64,000 nt of DNA, from NCBI GenBank assembly GCA_902782225.1, contig CACZMF010000015.1, positions 1-64,000 of the forward strand, read 5' to 3'. Origin of the DNA: an uncultured Bacteroidia bacterium. GTDB lineage: Bacteria; Bacteroidota; Bacteroidia; Bacteroidales; UBA932. Position 1 is the first letter of the stretch. Every line of letters starts with the position of its first letter. Below are positions 16,360 through 25,011 of the stretch, piece after piece. Under the pieces are notes generated by a model. It made no database searches. It saw nothing but the letters and a program-made list of their open reading frames with translations, and had not been told where the DNA came from. A program made the translations under genes and the position numbers.

Positions 16360-18227
16360 TGAAACGACTTACGCTACTACTGTGCTGGCTTTCGGCTGCG
16401 GTGTCGCTGCAGGCGAAGGACCTTGACGCGTTGGTGATTTCGCACGAAGAGAGCTTCACGATGCAGTCGCCTTCGAGCGGCGTGTACCGTGTCAAGGCTG
16501 TCGTCATGGTGATCAACGAGAACGGCCTGAGGCAGGCGACGCCGGTCATCTACACCGACTCATTCCGGAGCATCGGGTCGTTCAGCGCTGAGATCGAGAC
16601 GGCGGGGCGTAAGATCAAGTTCGGGAAGAAGGACCTGCAGACAGTGTCCATTTCATCGGGGCTGGCGGACGACAGCTATGTGTCTGTGTATGAGCCGTCT
16701 GCGCGCTATCCTTTCACCATCAGCTACGAGTACGCCGTCAATTACCGGAACGGGGTGCTGACCTTCCCCGCCTTCGTGCCCGTCACGGAAGAGAAGGTGG
16801 AGCTGCAGAAGGGCAGCTACACCCTCGACCTGCCGGCAGGCACCGAGATAGTCAGTTACGCCTCGCACGTGGAGGCCGTTCCGCCCAGGGAGGCGAAGGG
16901 GCGCACCGTTTATGAATGGAAAGTCGCTGACGTGCAGGCGATTGCAGACGAGGATATGATGCCGCCGTTCCGGGAGCTCCTGCCCATGGTGCTGGCGGCG
17001 CCGCGCAGTTTTTCCTACGCCGGCACCACCGGCACGCAATCCGACTGGAAGGAGTTCGGGCTCTGGGTGAGCGGCCTGCAGCAGGGCGCTGACGTGCTCC
17101 CGGATGCGGTCGTGGCGGAGCTGCGGGAACTGACCGCAGGCTGCAGCAGCGACTTCGAGAAGCTGAGAGTGCTTTACGGACGCCTGCGGGAGACGACGCG
17201 CTACGTGGCCATCCAGCTTGGCATAGGCAAGCTGAAGCCCATTGAGGCGGCGGAGGTGGCGCGGAGCGGTTTCGGTGACTGTAAGGCGCTGTCCAACTAC
17301 CTGATGGCCATGCTGAAAGCTGTCGGGGTGGAGTCCTACTACTATATCATCCACACCGACCGGAAGGACCTGCTGCCGGGATTCACGTCCGCGGGGCAGA
17401 TGAACCACGCTATGCTCGCCGTGCCGCTGCCGGAGATGGCCGACACCGTGTTCGTGGAGTGCACCAATCCCCGCACACCGCTGGGTTACCGGCACGCCGA
17501 CGTGGCAGGGCACGAGATCGTGCTCATCAAGCCCGACGGGGGCGAGCACGTGCGGGTGGGGGCTTATCCCGACTCGCTCAGCCGGAGGGAGCAGCGCACC
17601 GAGGTGAAGCTGTCCACCAACGGAAGCGCCTCGCTGAAGCTCTGCCGCCGCATGTACCTGGACCTTGCAGAGAACTATATCGGCTGGGAGGACCTCAAGC
17701 AGGACACGCGCGAGAAGATGCTGACCGCCGGCTTCAAGCTCCACCCTGAAGGGCTCACGATTGATTCCGTTTCGGACAATTTCGACGGCTACGCTGCCGC
17801 CGGGCGCGCTTTCTGCCCGGAGAAAACCATCAGCTACAGCTTCTCGACGCGGGTTTACGCCCACGGCGACGGCACGCGGCTCTTCGTGCCGATGAACCCC
17901 GTGGCCAAGGGGCTGTCGTTCCAGAAAGGAGAAAGGGTCAACGACATCGTGATCCCGGAGGGGTACGCGTCTGTCGACACCGTGATGGTGCGTCTGCCGC
18001 TCGGCTACGCCGTCGAGAGCCTGCCGGAGCCCGTGGAGCTCGACACCCCCTGGGCGTCGTTCAGCTCCACCGCCTCCGAGGCCGACGGATGCGTGACTGT
18101 GGTGCAGACCATCCGCTTCAAGCGCTTCCGCTCCGACAAGTCCCGCTACCCCGAATTCCGTGACTTCGCCCGCAAAGTCAACCGCTGCTACGACTCCTCC
18201 TTCGTCCTCATCAAGTCCGCCCCCTGA
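16359..18227 (+). CDS. DUF3857/transglutaminase-like protein, apparently active (copy 3)
   Basis: A 622-residue exported protein of the same architecture as the two upstream genes but more divergent. Signal peptide at 1-20 (ending LQA), DUF3857 domain ~30-230. The transglutaminase core keeps the expected motifs: FGDCKALSNYL with the nucleophile Cys, then MNHAMLAVPL with the catalytic His, then FVECTNPRTPLGY around the third position. In this family the triad is used for peptide or amide bond chemistry in the envelope. It is the last gene of the series, and a long GC-rich repeat array begins immediately after its stop. One active copy beside two inactive ones suggests a complex, by inference. 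Confidence 0.82.
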   Translation: MKRLTLLLCWLSAAVSLQAKDLDALVISHEESFTMQSPSSGVYRVKAVVMVINENGLRQATPVIYTDSFRSIGSFSAEIETAGRKIKFGKKDLQTVSISSGLADDSYVSVYEPSARYPFTISYEYAVNYRNGVLTFPAFVPVTEEKVELQKGSYTLDLPAGTEIVSYASHVEAVPPREAKGRTVYEWKVADVQAIADEDMMPPFRELLPMVLAAPRSFSYAGTTGTQSDWKEFGLWVSGLQQGADVLPDAVVAELRELTAGCSSDFEKLRVLYGRLRETTRYVAIQLGIGKLKPIEAAEVARSGFGDCKALSNYLMAMLKAVGVESYYYIIHTDRKDLLPGFTSAGQMNHAMLAVPLPEMADTVFVECTNPRTPLGYRHADVAGHEIVLIKPDGGEHVRVGAYPDSLSRREQRTEVKLSTNGSASLKLCRRMYLDLAENYIGWEDLKQDTREKMLTAGFKLHPEGLTIDSVSDNFDGYAAAGRAFCPEKTISYSFSTRVYAHGDGTRLFVPMNPVAKGLSFQKGERVNDIVIPEGYASVDTVMVRLPLGYAVESLPEPVELDTPWASFSSTASEADGCVTVVQTIRFKRFRSDKSRYPEFRDFARKVNRCYDSSFVLIKSAP

Positions 18228-18601
18228 GGAGCAGGTCCCCTCTCCCGGTGGCGCCGGTCCTCCTTCTGGTGGCGCAGGTCCCCCTTTCTTTCGGCGCAAG
18301 TCCCCTCTCCCGGTGTAAGCCCCCTCTCCCGGTGGCGCCGGTCCCTTCTCCCGGTGGCGCCGGTCCTCCTTTTGGTGGCAGCGGTCTTCCTTCTGGTGGC
18401 GGCGGTCCTCCTTTCTTCCGGCGCAAGTCCCCTCTCCCGGTGGCGCAGGTCTTCCTTCTGGTGGCGGCGGTCCCTTCTGCTGGTGGCGCAGATCTTCCTT
18501 CTGGTGGCGCCGGTCCTCCTTCCGGTGTAAGCCCCCTCTCCCGGTGGCGCCGGTCCCCTTTTCTTTCGGCGCAAGTCCCCTCTCCCGGTGGCGCAGGTCC
18601 C

Positions 18602-18684
18602 CCGGCCAAGCGGAGCAGGTCTGTTTTTCTCTTTGAGTCCTGCGCCACTGGAAAGCACTGGAAGCAGTTTCGCGGCGCAGGTCC
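18602..18684 (+). repeat. 83-bp block, copy 1
   Basis: A block beginning CCGGCCAAGCGGAGCAGG and ending CGCGGCGCAGGTCC. It recurs at 18795-18876 in the same orientation and at 22141-22223 inverted, on the far side of the ClpB gene. Confidence 0.85.
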
Positions 18685-18794
18685 CTTCTGCTGGTGGCGC
18701 AGGTCTTCCTTCTGGTGGCGCCGGTCCCCCTTTCTTTCGGCGCAAGTCCCCTCTCCCGGTGGAGCAGGTCCCTTCTGCTGGTGGCGCAGGTCCT

Positions 18795-18876
18795 CCGGCC
18801 AAGCGGAGCAGGTCTGTTTTTCTCTTTGAGTCCTGCGCCACTGGGAAGCACTGGAAGCAGTTTCGCGGCGCAGGAC
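18795..18876 (+). repeat. 83-bp block, copy 2
   Basis: The second direct copy of the 83-bp block. Together with the DNA after it, up to about 19080, it forms the left arm of a roughly 285-bp inverted repeat whose right arm is 21938-22223. Confidence 0.85.
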
Positions 18877-18960
18877 TCCACCATTTTTTCGGACCTGCGC
18901 CAGGATGCCCCGGGACCTGCGCCAACCTATGGGGAGACCTGCACCACTGTGCTGCTTCCC

Positions 18961-19327
18961 TGCGGTGACGGGACCGTGGCACCGCTGTGTGTCCTGTCGC
19001 GGAGGGGCCTACGCAAGAAAACGCCCTGTTCCCTGCGGTGACGGGACTGTGGCACCGCTGCGGATCCTGTCGCGGAGGGGCCTACGCAGGAAACCGCCCT
19101 GTTTCCTACGGTGACGGGACTGTGGCACCGCTGCGGATCCCGTCGCGGAGGGGCAGACGCAGGAAACCGCCCTGTTCCCTGCGGTGACGGGACCGTGGCA
19201 CCGCTGTGGATCCTGTCACGGAGGGGTGGACGGAGGGAAGAGCCCCGTTTCCCGTGCTGACGGGACTGTGGCACCGCTGTGGATCCTGTCGCGGAGGGGC
19301 GGAGCCGGGCCTCCCCGCTGGTGCCTC
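18961..19327 (+). repeat. Tandem repeat of 73-bp units, about five copies
   Basis: Units start at 18961, 19034, 19107, 19180 and about 19255, exactly 73 bp apart for the first four and 75 bp for the last. Each carries GGTGACGGGAC, GTGGCACCGCTG, CCTGTCGCGGAGGGG and GAAACCGCCCTGTT. The inverted counterpart at 21938-22061 has two units with the same 73-bp period. There are no unique spacers, so it is not a CRISPR array. Confidence 0.85.
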
Positions 19328-19405
19328 CCCGCCGGGGACTCCCCGCCGGTGCCCTGACAATTTGTCACTGGAACAGCTTTTGACCGCTATTCCCCTGGTG
19401 GCCGT

Positions 19406-19514
19406 GATTCTTCACTGCATTCAGAATGACAGCCCTGCATTCAGAATGACAGCAGTTTACCCCCGGAGACGGGGACATGTCATTCTGAGAAGGGCGAGGC
19501 CCGACGAAGAATCT
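19406..19514. repeat. Cluster of three CATTCTGA interspersed-repeat copies
   Basis: Degenerate copies of the repeat at 217 and 12416. One is in reverse orientation at 19406-19430, a partial reverse one follows at about 19435-19450, and a forward, expanded one lies at 19479-19514. The last ends 28 bp before the ClpB start codon, so ClpB's 5' leader lies in this cluster. I see no clear TAnnTTTG promoter between 19328 and 19542. Confidence 0.65.
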
Positions 19515-19542
19515 CTGCCGCCAGGGTTAAATAGTGTTGATT

Positions 19543-21591
19543 ATGGAAAACAAATACGAATTCTTAAGCAAGTACGCCATCGACCTCAATGAGGCCGCGG
19601 CGAAAGGAAAACTCGATCCGGTCATAGGCCGGGACGACGAAATACGACGTGTCCTGCAGATCCTCAGCCGCAGGACCAAGAACAACCCCATCCTGGTGGG
19701 CGAGCCCGGCGTGGGCAAGACCGCCATCTCTGAAGGCATAGCCACCAAGATCGTCAACGGCGAAGTGCCCGAGAACCTCAAGAGCCGCAAGGTCTTTTCC
19801 CTTGATATGGGCGCGCTTATCGCAGGCGCCAAATACCAGGGCGAGTTCGAGGAGCGGCTCAAGGGCGTGGTCAAGGAAGTGGTGGAGTCCGACGGCGAGA
19901 TCATCCTCTTCATCGATGAAATCCACACCCTGGTGGGCGCAGGCCGCAGCAGCGGCGCTATGGATGCTTCCAACATCCTGAAGCCGGCGCTGGCCCGTGG
20001 CGAACTCCGCACCATCGGCAGCACCACCCTGGACGAGTACCAGAAGTACTTCGAGCAGGACAAGGCCCTGGAGCGCCGTTTCCAGAAGGTCATGGTGGAC
20101 GAACCCTCTCCCGCCGAGAGCATCGCCATACTCCGTGGCCTGAAGGAGCGCTACGAAAACCACCACAAGGTCAGCATCGAAGACGACGCCCTGATCGCCG
20201 CAGTGAACCTCAGCCACCGTTACATCAGCAACAGGTTCCTGCCCGACAAGGCCATTGACCTCGTGGACGAAGCGGCCAGCAAGCTGCGTCTGGAGATGAA
20301 TTCCGTGCCGGAGCCCATCGACGACCTGAACGCCCGCATCCGCCAGCTGGAAATCGAGAAGGAGGCCATCAAGCGCGAGGGCACGTCCCTGAAGTCCGAA
20401 AAGCTCGACACCGAGCTCTCCGAAGCGAAAGCGAAGAAGGCGGAGCTCGAGAAACGCTGGAAAGAGGAGAAAGGCATCGTGACCGAACTCAACAACCTGC
20501 GCCAGCAGATTGAAGACCTCAAGCGCGAGGCCGCCACTGCAGAGCGGGCCGGCGACTACGGCCGCGTGGCGGAAATCCGCTACGGCAAGCTCGCAGGCGC
20601 CCAGCAGCGCGTCGCAGAGCTGAGCGCAAAGCAGGCGGCGATAAAGGATCCCATCATCACCGAGTCCGTGACTCCGACCGACATTGCCGAAATCGTGGCC
20701 CGCTGGACCGGCATCCCGGTGAACCGTATGCTGGAAAGCGAAAAGGAGAAGCTCCTCCGCATGGAGTCGCAGCTCCACAAAAGGGTGGTGGGTCAGGACA
20801 AGGCCATCGAAGCCGTCAGTGACGCCGTGCGCCGTTCGCGCGCCGGCCTGAGCAACGAGCACCGTCCAATCGGCAGCTTCCTCTTCCTCGGCACCACCGG
20901 CGTGGGCAAGACCGAACTCGCCAAGGCGCTGGCGGAGTTCCTCTTCAACGACGAATCCATGATGACCCGTATCGACATGAGCGAGTACCAGGAGGCCCAC
21001 ACCGTGTCGCGTCTCGTGGGCGCGCCCCCGGGATACGTCGGCTACGACGAGGGCGGCCAGCTCACCGAGGCCGTCCGGCGCAAGCCCTACTCCGTGGTGC
21101 TGCTGGACGAAATCGAGAAGGCCCACACCGACGTGTTCAACATCCTTCTCCAGGTGCTGGACGACGGCCGCCTGACCGACAACAAGGGCCGCACGGTGGA
21201 CTTCAAGAACACCATCCTGATCATGACCTCCAACCTCAAGGAGGAAGAACTCCGCCTGCGCATGCGTCCGGAATTCATCAACCGAATCGACGAAATCGTG
21301 AAGTTCGACGCCCTCACCCGCGAGAACATCCGGGAAATCGTCCGCATACAGATGAGCCTGCTGCAGAAGAAGCTCGAAGACGACAACGTCTCGCTCCAAT
21401 ACACCCCTGCGTTCGAAGATTATGCCGTCGAGAACGGCTACGACCCCGATTTCGGCGCCCGCCCGGTCAAGCGCCTCATCCAGCGCGAACTGGTGAACCG
21501 CCTCGCCCGCGAGATCCTCGAGGGCCGCATCCACAAAGGCTCCGCCATCACCGTCGACGCCGACACCTCCGGCATCATCGTCCGGCAGTAA
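19543..21591 (+). CDS. clpB: ClpB-type AAA+ disaggregase lacking the N-terminal domain
   Basis: A 682-residue protein; ordinary ClpB is about 860. Starting at ATG 19543 it opens directly with the D1 ATPase ([19 protein letters not shown], Walker [10 protein letters not shown], Walker [11 protein letters not shown]). A full coiled-coil M domain follows at ~280-400 and then D2 (Walker [21 protein letters not shown], pore segment [11 protein letters not shown]). The Clp_N repeats (~150 residues) are missing. D2 also lacks roughly 30 residues, because TSNL is followed almost at once by [12 protein letters not shown]. ClpB uses ATP to pull apart aggregates with DnaK. It sits alone among repeats, with inverted repeats on either side. 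No in-frame Clp_N coding sequence lies upstream. Confidence 0.9.
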   Translation: MENKYEFLSKYAIDLNEAAAKGKLDPVIGRDDEIRRVLQILSRRTKNNPILVGEPGVGKTAISEGIATKIVNGEVPENLKSRKVFSLDMGALIAGAKYQGEFEERLKGVVKEVVESDGEIILFIDEIHTLVGAGRSSGAMDASNILKPALARGELRTIGSTTLDEYQKYFEQDKALERRFQKVMVDEPSPAESIAILRGLKERYENHHKVSIEDDALIAAVNLSHRYISNRFLPDKAIDLVDEAASKLRLEMNSVPEPIDDLNARIRQLEIEKEAIKREGTSLKSEKLDTELSEAKAKKAELEKRWKEEKGIVTELNNLRQQIEDLKREAATAERAGDYGRVAEIRYGKLAGAQQRVAELSAKQAAIKDPIITESVTPTDIAEIVARWTGIPVNRMLESEKEKLLRMESQLHKRVVGQDKAIEAVSDAVRRSRAGLSNEHRPIGSFLFLGTTGVGKTELAKALAEFLFNDESMMTRIDMSEYQEAHTVSRLVGAPPGYVGYDEGGQLTEAVRRKPYSVVLLDEIEKAHTDVFNILLQVLDDGRLTDNKGRTVDFKNTILIMTSNLKEEELRLRMRPEFINRIDEIVKFDALTRENIREIVRIQMSLLQKKLEDDNVSLQYTPAFEDYAVENGYDPDFGARPVKRLIQRELVNRLAREILEGRIHKGSAITVDADTSGIIVRQ

Positions 21592-21601
21592 CGCCCGCGG
21601 C

Positions 21602-21800
21602 CGGTGCCCCAGGAGACCGCGCCAGGTCACGGGAGCCCGGGGAGGCTGCAGACCCTCCTGAGCCCAAGGCTGGTCCCCCAGGAGCCCGCGGCAGATCACG
21701 GGAGCCCGGGGAGGCTGCAGACCCTCCTAAGCCCGAGGCTGGTCCCCCAGGAGCCCGCGGCAGATCACGGGAGCCCGGGGAGGCTGCAGACCCTCTGAGC
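21602..21800 (+). repeat. Tandem repeat of 69-bp units, three copies
   Basis: Three successive units with a period of exactly 69 bp, each containing CCCAGGAG, GCGG(C)AGATCACGGGAGCC, GGGGAGGCTGCAGACCCTC and AGCCC(A/G)AGGCTGGTC. They begin about 10 bp after the ClpB stop codon and end just before its terminator. Confidence 0.9.
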
Positions 21801-21802
21801 CC

Positions 21803-21845
21803 GTAGCAGGTCCTCCATTCGATGGTAGGACCTGCTACGTTTTTG
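21803..21845 (+). terminator. Rho-independent terminator downstream of clpB
   Basis: A long near-perfect stem (GTAGCAGGTCCT pairing with AGGACCTGCTAC, plus a 4-bp inner stem CCAT/ATGG and a 3-nt loop) followed by GTTTTT. The stem contains the same CAGGTCC core as the surrounding repeats, and part of it (GTAGCAGGTCCTGCC) occurs once more 20 bp downstream. Confidence 0.75.
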
Positions 21846-21937
21846 GCCTTTTTCGTAGCAGGTCCTGCCAGGCCGCCGCAGACCTGCCACACCAGCAGAG
21901 GCACCAGCAGGACCGCGCCGAAGGAGCCCATGCCCTG

Positions 21938-22223
21938 CCCCTACGCGACGGGACTCACAACGGTGCCACGGTCCCGTCACCGTAGGAAACAGGGCGGTTT
22001 CCTCCGTCCACCCCTCAGCGACGGGACCCGCAACGGTGCCACGGTCCCGTCACCGCAGGGAAGCAGCACTGTGGCGCAGGTCTCCCCAAAGGCTGGCGCA
22101 GGTCCCGGGGCATCCTGGCGCAGGTCCGAATAATTGGTGGGGACCTGCGCCGCGAAACTGCTTCCAGTGCTTCCCAATGGCGCAGGTATCCAAGAGAAAA
22201 ACAGACCTGCTCCGCTTGGCCGG
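21938..22223 (-). repeat. Right arm of the inverted repeat flanking clpB
   Basis: Read on the minus strand, this segment reproduces 18795 to about 19080. First comes the 83-bp block (22141-22223), then the GGACCTGCGCCAGGATGCCC stretch, then two 73-bp units (starting at 22011 and 21938). Differences are scattered single bases and small changes. The arms enclose about 2.9 kb including clpB. Confidence 0.88.
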
Positions 22224-22269
22224 GGGACCTGCGCCACCGGGAGAAGGGATCTGCGCCAGCCTTTGGGGA

Positions 22270-22311
22270 GGACGCGCCAAGAACCGCCGCGTGGAGTTCG
22301 TGAAGAAATAA
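22270..22311 (+). pseudogene. C-terminal remnant of an OmpA-family gene
   Basis: Thirteen codons and a TAA encode GRAKNRRVEFVKK. This is the characteristic end of the OmpA C-terminal peptidoglycan-binding domain (GRxxNRRVEF). Directly upstream, the frame runs into the repeat array with no OmpA-like sequence. This looks like the surviving 3' tip of a gene whose body was lost or displaced when repeats expanded. Chance similarity in 13 residues cannot be excluded. Confidence 0.5.
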
Positions 22312-22327
22312 GGGATCAGCCCGAAAT

Positions 22328-22359
22328 AAAAAAAACGGCTCGGATTTCTCCGGGCCGTT
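22328..22359 (-). terminator. Terminator of the secG operon
   Basis: On the minus strand, a GC-rich stem (AACGGC-CCGG with CCGA-GCCGTT) and a short loop followed by eight T residues, 25 bp past the secG stop codon. Confidence 0.88.
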
Positions 22360-22384
22360 AATTTATTGCCAAAGTAAGTATTTA

Positions 22385-22738
22385 CTACTCAGCGGGAGTC
22401 TCAGTGCTGGGAGAAGTCTGGTCCACGGGAGCCGTCGGGAAAGCGGGCAGCTCTTCGGTGGAGGCTGCGTTCTCGATGCGGTCGGTCACATCCACGCCGG
22501 AGCCGTTGCTGCCGGTGGAGAAGGATGCGATGATGGAAACGACGATAATAAAGGCCACAAGTCCCCAGGTGATTTTCTCGAGGATGTCGGCGGTCTGGCG
22601 CACACCGAAGGTCTGGTTGCCGGCGACGAAGTTGCTGGCCATTCCCTGTCCCTTACCGTTCTGAAGCAGCACCACGAGGATAAGAAGCACGGCTGCGATA
22701 ACGATAAGCACTGTCAAAATGGTGAATAATACGTTCAT
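22385..22738 (-). CDS. secG: Preprotein translocase subunit SecG
   Basis: A 117-residue membrane protein. The first helix (LFTILTVLIVIAAVLLILVVLLQ), the signature QNGKGQGMASNF and the second helix (WGLVAFIIVVSIIASF) match SecG, the small subunit that assists SecYE in moving proteins across the inner membrane. The C-terminal ~35 residues are a Ser/Thr/Pro/Glu-rich tail often seen in Bacteroidota members. It is the last gene of a four-gene minus-strand operon; its start is 3 bp after the preceding stop and a strong terminator follows. Confidence 0.93.
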   Translation of the reverse strand: MNVLFTILTVLIVIAAVLLILVVLLQNGKGQGMASNFVAGNQTFGVRQTADILEKITWGLVAFIIVVSIIASFSTGSNGSGVDVTDRIENAASTEELPAFPTAPVDQTSPSTETPAE

Positions 22739-22741
22739 ATC

Positions 22742-23308
22742 TCAGTTTTTGTCTAATTTTTCAATAAGGGATGCAAAGTAAACACTTTTTTCCGGATATC
22801 GCAAACTTAGTTTGGAATAAATTTGCTTTGCCTCATCCAGATAGCCCTGTTCGGCGTAGATTTCAGCCAATGTTTCGGTGCAGAAATCGAAATTGTCTTC
22901 CTGCACTTCGAACTGCAGGTCCTCACGCTCCGCCGAAGCAAAACTGGAGAAAATGGAGTCGTCCTCCCGGCGCACCTCCCGGTACTGGGCCGATGAGAAA
23001 TAGTCCCCGCCCACCACAAAGATGCAGCCCGGATCAGGCACGCGGGGCGCTTCGATGACGGTCTTCACCTGCGTGCGGACCTCCGTGTCGGAATAGTCCG
23101 CGCTCACGTTCCTGCGCACGAGCGCGTGCAGTATGCGGCGCGAACCTATATATAAAGACGCCTGCGCAAGCTGCTGGCGGCTGAGGGAGCCTTCGGCTGC
23201 CATCCTGGCGCAGAGCTCCTTGCGGGCGCCGGCATACCAGGGGTAGATGCTGACCACCCCGAGCAGCTCCTCCAGGTTGAGGCCCTTTATGTCGATGGAA
23301 CTTACCAT
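22742..23308 (-). CDS. Conserved TPR-like protein between lptE and secG
   Basis: A 188-residue soluble protein. Its C-terminal part (DFCTETLAEIYAEQGYLDEAKQIYSKLSLRYPEK) contains one clear tetratricopeptide-type helix pair; the N-terminal half is helical with no named domain. Its position between lptE and secG is a recurrent arrangement in Bacteroidales. The start overlaps the lptE 3' end by 7 bp, so it is translationally coupled. A protein-protein interaction role is all that can be suggested. Confidence 0.8.
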   Translation of the reverse strand: MVSSIDIKGLNLEELLGVVSIYPWYAGARKELCARMAAEGSLSRQQLAQASLYIGSRRILHALVRRNVSADYSDTEVRTQVKTVIEAPRVPDPGCIFVVGGDYFSSAQYREVRREDDSIFSSFASAEREDLQFEVQEDNFDFCTETLAEIYAEQGYLDEAKQIYSKLSLRYPEKSVYFASLIEKLDKN

Positions 23309-23799
23309 TGGGCAACTGCGGCGTTGAAGATGTCTTCCACCAGTTTCTCTATGATTTCGGCGCAGAGCGACGACTCCACGGCGTCGAGCGTGTTGTTGGA
23401 GTCGTATTCGGAATATGCGGAGAAGGACTTGTCGAAGTCCTCTTCGGGATGCTTCTTGTCTGAGAACTGTATCTTCACCGTCACCGTGAGCTTGTTGCGG
23501 GCCGCCACCTCGTCGGCGGTCACGGCGGCGGGCGTCACTTCGTAGCCCGTGACCTCGCCGGAGAGCTCCATGTCGCCGTCCTGGTCCACCTGCTCGAGGC
23601 GGGTCATACGGCGGAACTGGTTGCGTATGGCTTCGGTGAACTCATTGCTGAACGAAGGATTCACGCGGAGGGCCCGGTACTCTATGTAGTTGATCGTGAT
23701 AGAGTTGACGTCGGGCTGGATGGACGTGCCGGAGAAGGAATATATTCCGCAGGACGTCATCGTGAACAGGAGTGCAAGGACTGGTAGCAGGCGTCTCAT
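23302..23799 (-). CDS. lptE: LPS-assembly lipoprotein LptE
   Basis: A 165-residue lipoprotein with lipobox MTSC at residues 14-17, followed by GIYSFSGTSIQPDVNSITI, the typical opening of Bacteroidota LptE. In the LptDE complex this protein plugs the LptD barrel and helps deliver lipopolysaccharide to the outer surface. The later part (SGEVTGYEVTPAAVTADE, ARNKLTVTVKIQFSD) fits the family. The start overlaps the sigma54 activator stop (ATGA), and the gene lies in the conserved order activator-lptE-TPR-secG. Confidence 0.88.
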   Translation of the reverse strand: MRRLLPVLALLFTMTSCGIYSFSGTSIQPDVNSITINYIEYRALRVNPSFSNEFTEAIRNQFRRMTRLEQVDQDGDMELSGEVTGYEVTPAAVTADEVAARNKLTVTVKIQFSDKKHPEEDFDKSFSAYSEYDSNNTLDAVESSLCAEIIEKLVEDIFNAAVAQW

Positions 23800-25007
23800 T
23801 GGGCTTTCTTTTTTGCTGCGAGTTTACGGTAGATGGTGCGGTCGGAGATGCCGAGCTCCTTGGCGGCAAGGGCCACGTTGCCGTCGTGGCGCAGGAGAGC
23901 GCGCTCTATGAGTTCATCGCGCATACGCTTCATATCCATCGGAGCCTGCGGATGGGCGTCCTCCTCGACCCCGGCAATCTGCTCCTCGGGGTCTTCGATG
24001 TGGCTCACGGGCAGGTGCTCCGTGTGGATCTGGGGCGGCACGGCATCCACGGCCCCGGACTGCACGGCTATCTTCAGGTTCTCCACGTCGCGCTTCAGGT
24101 CCAGGATGGCCTTGATGATGGCGGCCTTTTCGTCGGGGTTCATAGAGCCCTGCCCTGCCACGGGCGACGCCTGGGCGGGCAGCAGGGTGTCCTGCTCGTC
24201 GGGAAGATAGCGGGAAAGGGCGTCCGGGCCTATTTCCACCTTCTCCACGCCGGCGCGCGCAGGACGGCTCTCCAGGGCGGAAACGGTCTCGGCCACGCTC
24301 TTGAGCTGCCGGATGTTGCCCGGCCAGCGGTAGGATGAGAGCATCGAGATGGCGTTCAGGTCCAGGGCCACGCGCGCGCAGCCGTACTTCTGGGCGAAGT
24401 CGGCGGCGAACTTGCGGAAGAGCAGGTAGATGTCGCTCTTGCGCTCGCGCAGGGGCGGGAGCTTTATCTGGATGGAGTTGATGCGGAAGTAGAGGTCCTG
24501 GCGGAACTTGCCGGTGGCCACGGCATAGGACAGGTTCACGTTGGTGGCGCAGATCACGCGCACGTCGGTCTTTTCGACCTTGGAGGAGCCCACCTTGAGG
24601 TATTCGCCGTTCTGGAGCACGCGCAGGAGCATTGCCTGCGTGTCTTTGGGAAGTTCGCCGATCTCGTCGAGGAAGAGGGTGCCGCCGTTGGCCTCCTCGA
24701 AGTAGCCCTTGCGCTCGCCCACGGCGCCGGTGAACGCGCCCTTTTCGTGGCCGAAGAGTTCGGCGTTGATGGTGCCTTCGGGGATGGCGCCGCAGTTGAC
24801 TGCCAGGAAACGGCCCGTCTTGCGGCGGCTGTGCTGGTGGATTATCTGGGGGATGACCTCCTTGCCGGTGCCGCTTTCGCCTTCGATGAGCACGGTCAGG
24901 TCTGTGGGGGCTATGGCCACGGCCGTCTCCAGCGCCCGGTTCAACGCGGGGTCATTTCCTATGATGTCGTATCTGTTCTTTAATATTTGAAGCTCTTGTG
25001 CGTCCAT
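23796..25007 (-). CDS. Sigma-54-dependent transcriptional activator (AAA+/Fis)
   Basis: A 403-residue bacterial enhancer-binding protein. The AAA+ domain starts near residue 15 with Walker A GESGTGKE, the sigma54-contacting loop GAFTGA, Walker B GGTLFLDEIGELP and the WPGNIRQLKS motif. A linker follows, and residues ~365-400 form a Fis-type helix-turn-helix (VALAAKELGISDRTIYRKL). There is no receiver or sensor domain at the N-terminus, so control must come from a partner or from expression. It is the first gene of the lptE/secG operon and is divergent from the OmpA/TPR lipoprotein gene. Confidence 0.92.
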   Translation of the reverse strand: MDAQELQILKNRYDIIGNDPALNRALETAVAIAPTDLTVLIEGESGTGKEVIPQIIHQHSRRKTGRFLAVNCGAIPEGTINAELFGHEKGAFTGAVGERKGYFEEANGGTLFLDEIGELPKDTQAMLLRVLQNGEYLKVGSSKVEKTDVRVICATNVNLSYAVATGKFRQDLYFRINSIQIKLPPLRERKSDIYLLFRKFAADFAQKYGCARVALDLNAISMLSSYRWPGNIRQLKSVAETVSALESRPARAGVEKVEIGPDALSRYLPDEQDTLLPAQASPVAGQGSMNPDEKAAIIKAILDLKRDVENLKIAVQSGAVDAVPPQIHTEHLPVSHIEDPEEQIAGVEEDAHPQAPMDMKRMRDELIERALLRHDGNVALAAKELGISDRTIYRKLAAKKKAQ

Positions 25008-25011
25008 ATCC

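Larger units (their letters stand above)
18228..18960 (+). repeat. GC-rich repeat array, GGTGGCGCAGGTCC type
   Basis: About 730 bp made almost wholly of short degenerate units built from CTCCCGGTGGCGCAGGTCC-like blocks, in variants such as GGTGGCGCCGGTCC and TTTCGGCGCAAGTCCC. There is no constant unit length. Two longer 83-bp blocks lie inside it. Several long frames can be read across it, but they give only low-complexity Pro/Gly/Arg text and no protein features, so I treat it as non-coding. Confidence 0.8.

Noticed and set aside
18248-18829. Pro/Gly/Ser-rich plus-strand frame across the repeat array
   Set aside because: The translation is only the repeat read in one frame; other frames stay open equally long, as expected for stop-poor GC-rich repeats, and there is no start signal.
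16653-18884. Very long minus-strand frame antisense to the third transglutaminase gene and the repeat array
   Set aside because: It arises from GC-rich codon use of the real plus-strand gene and from low-complexity repeats; no signal peptide, domain or upstream signal supports it.
18961-19327. Possible CRISPR array in the 73-bp repeats
   Set aside because: The units are contiguous with no unique spacers of constant length, and no cas genes are present.
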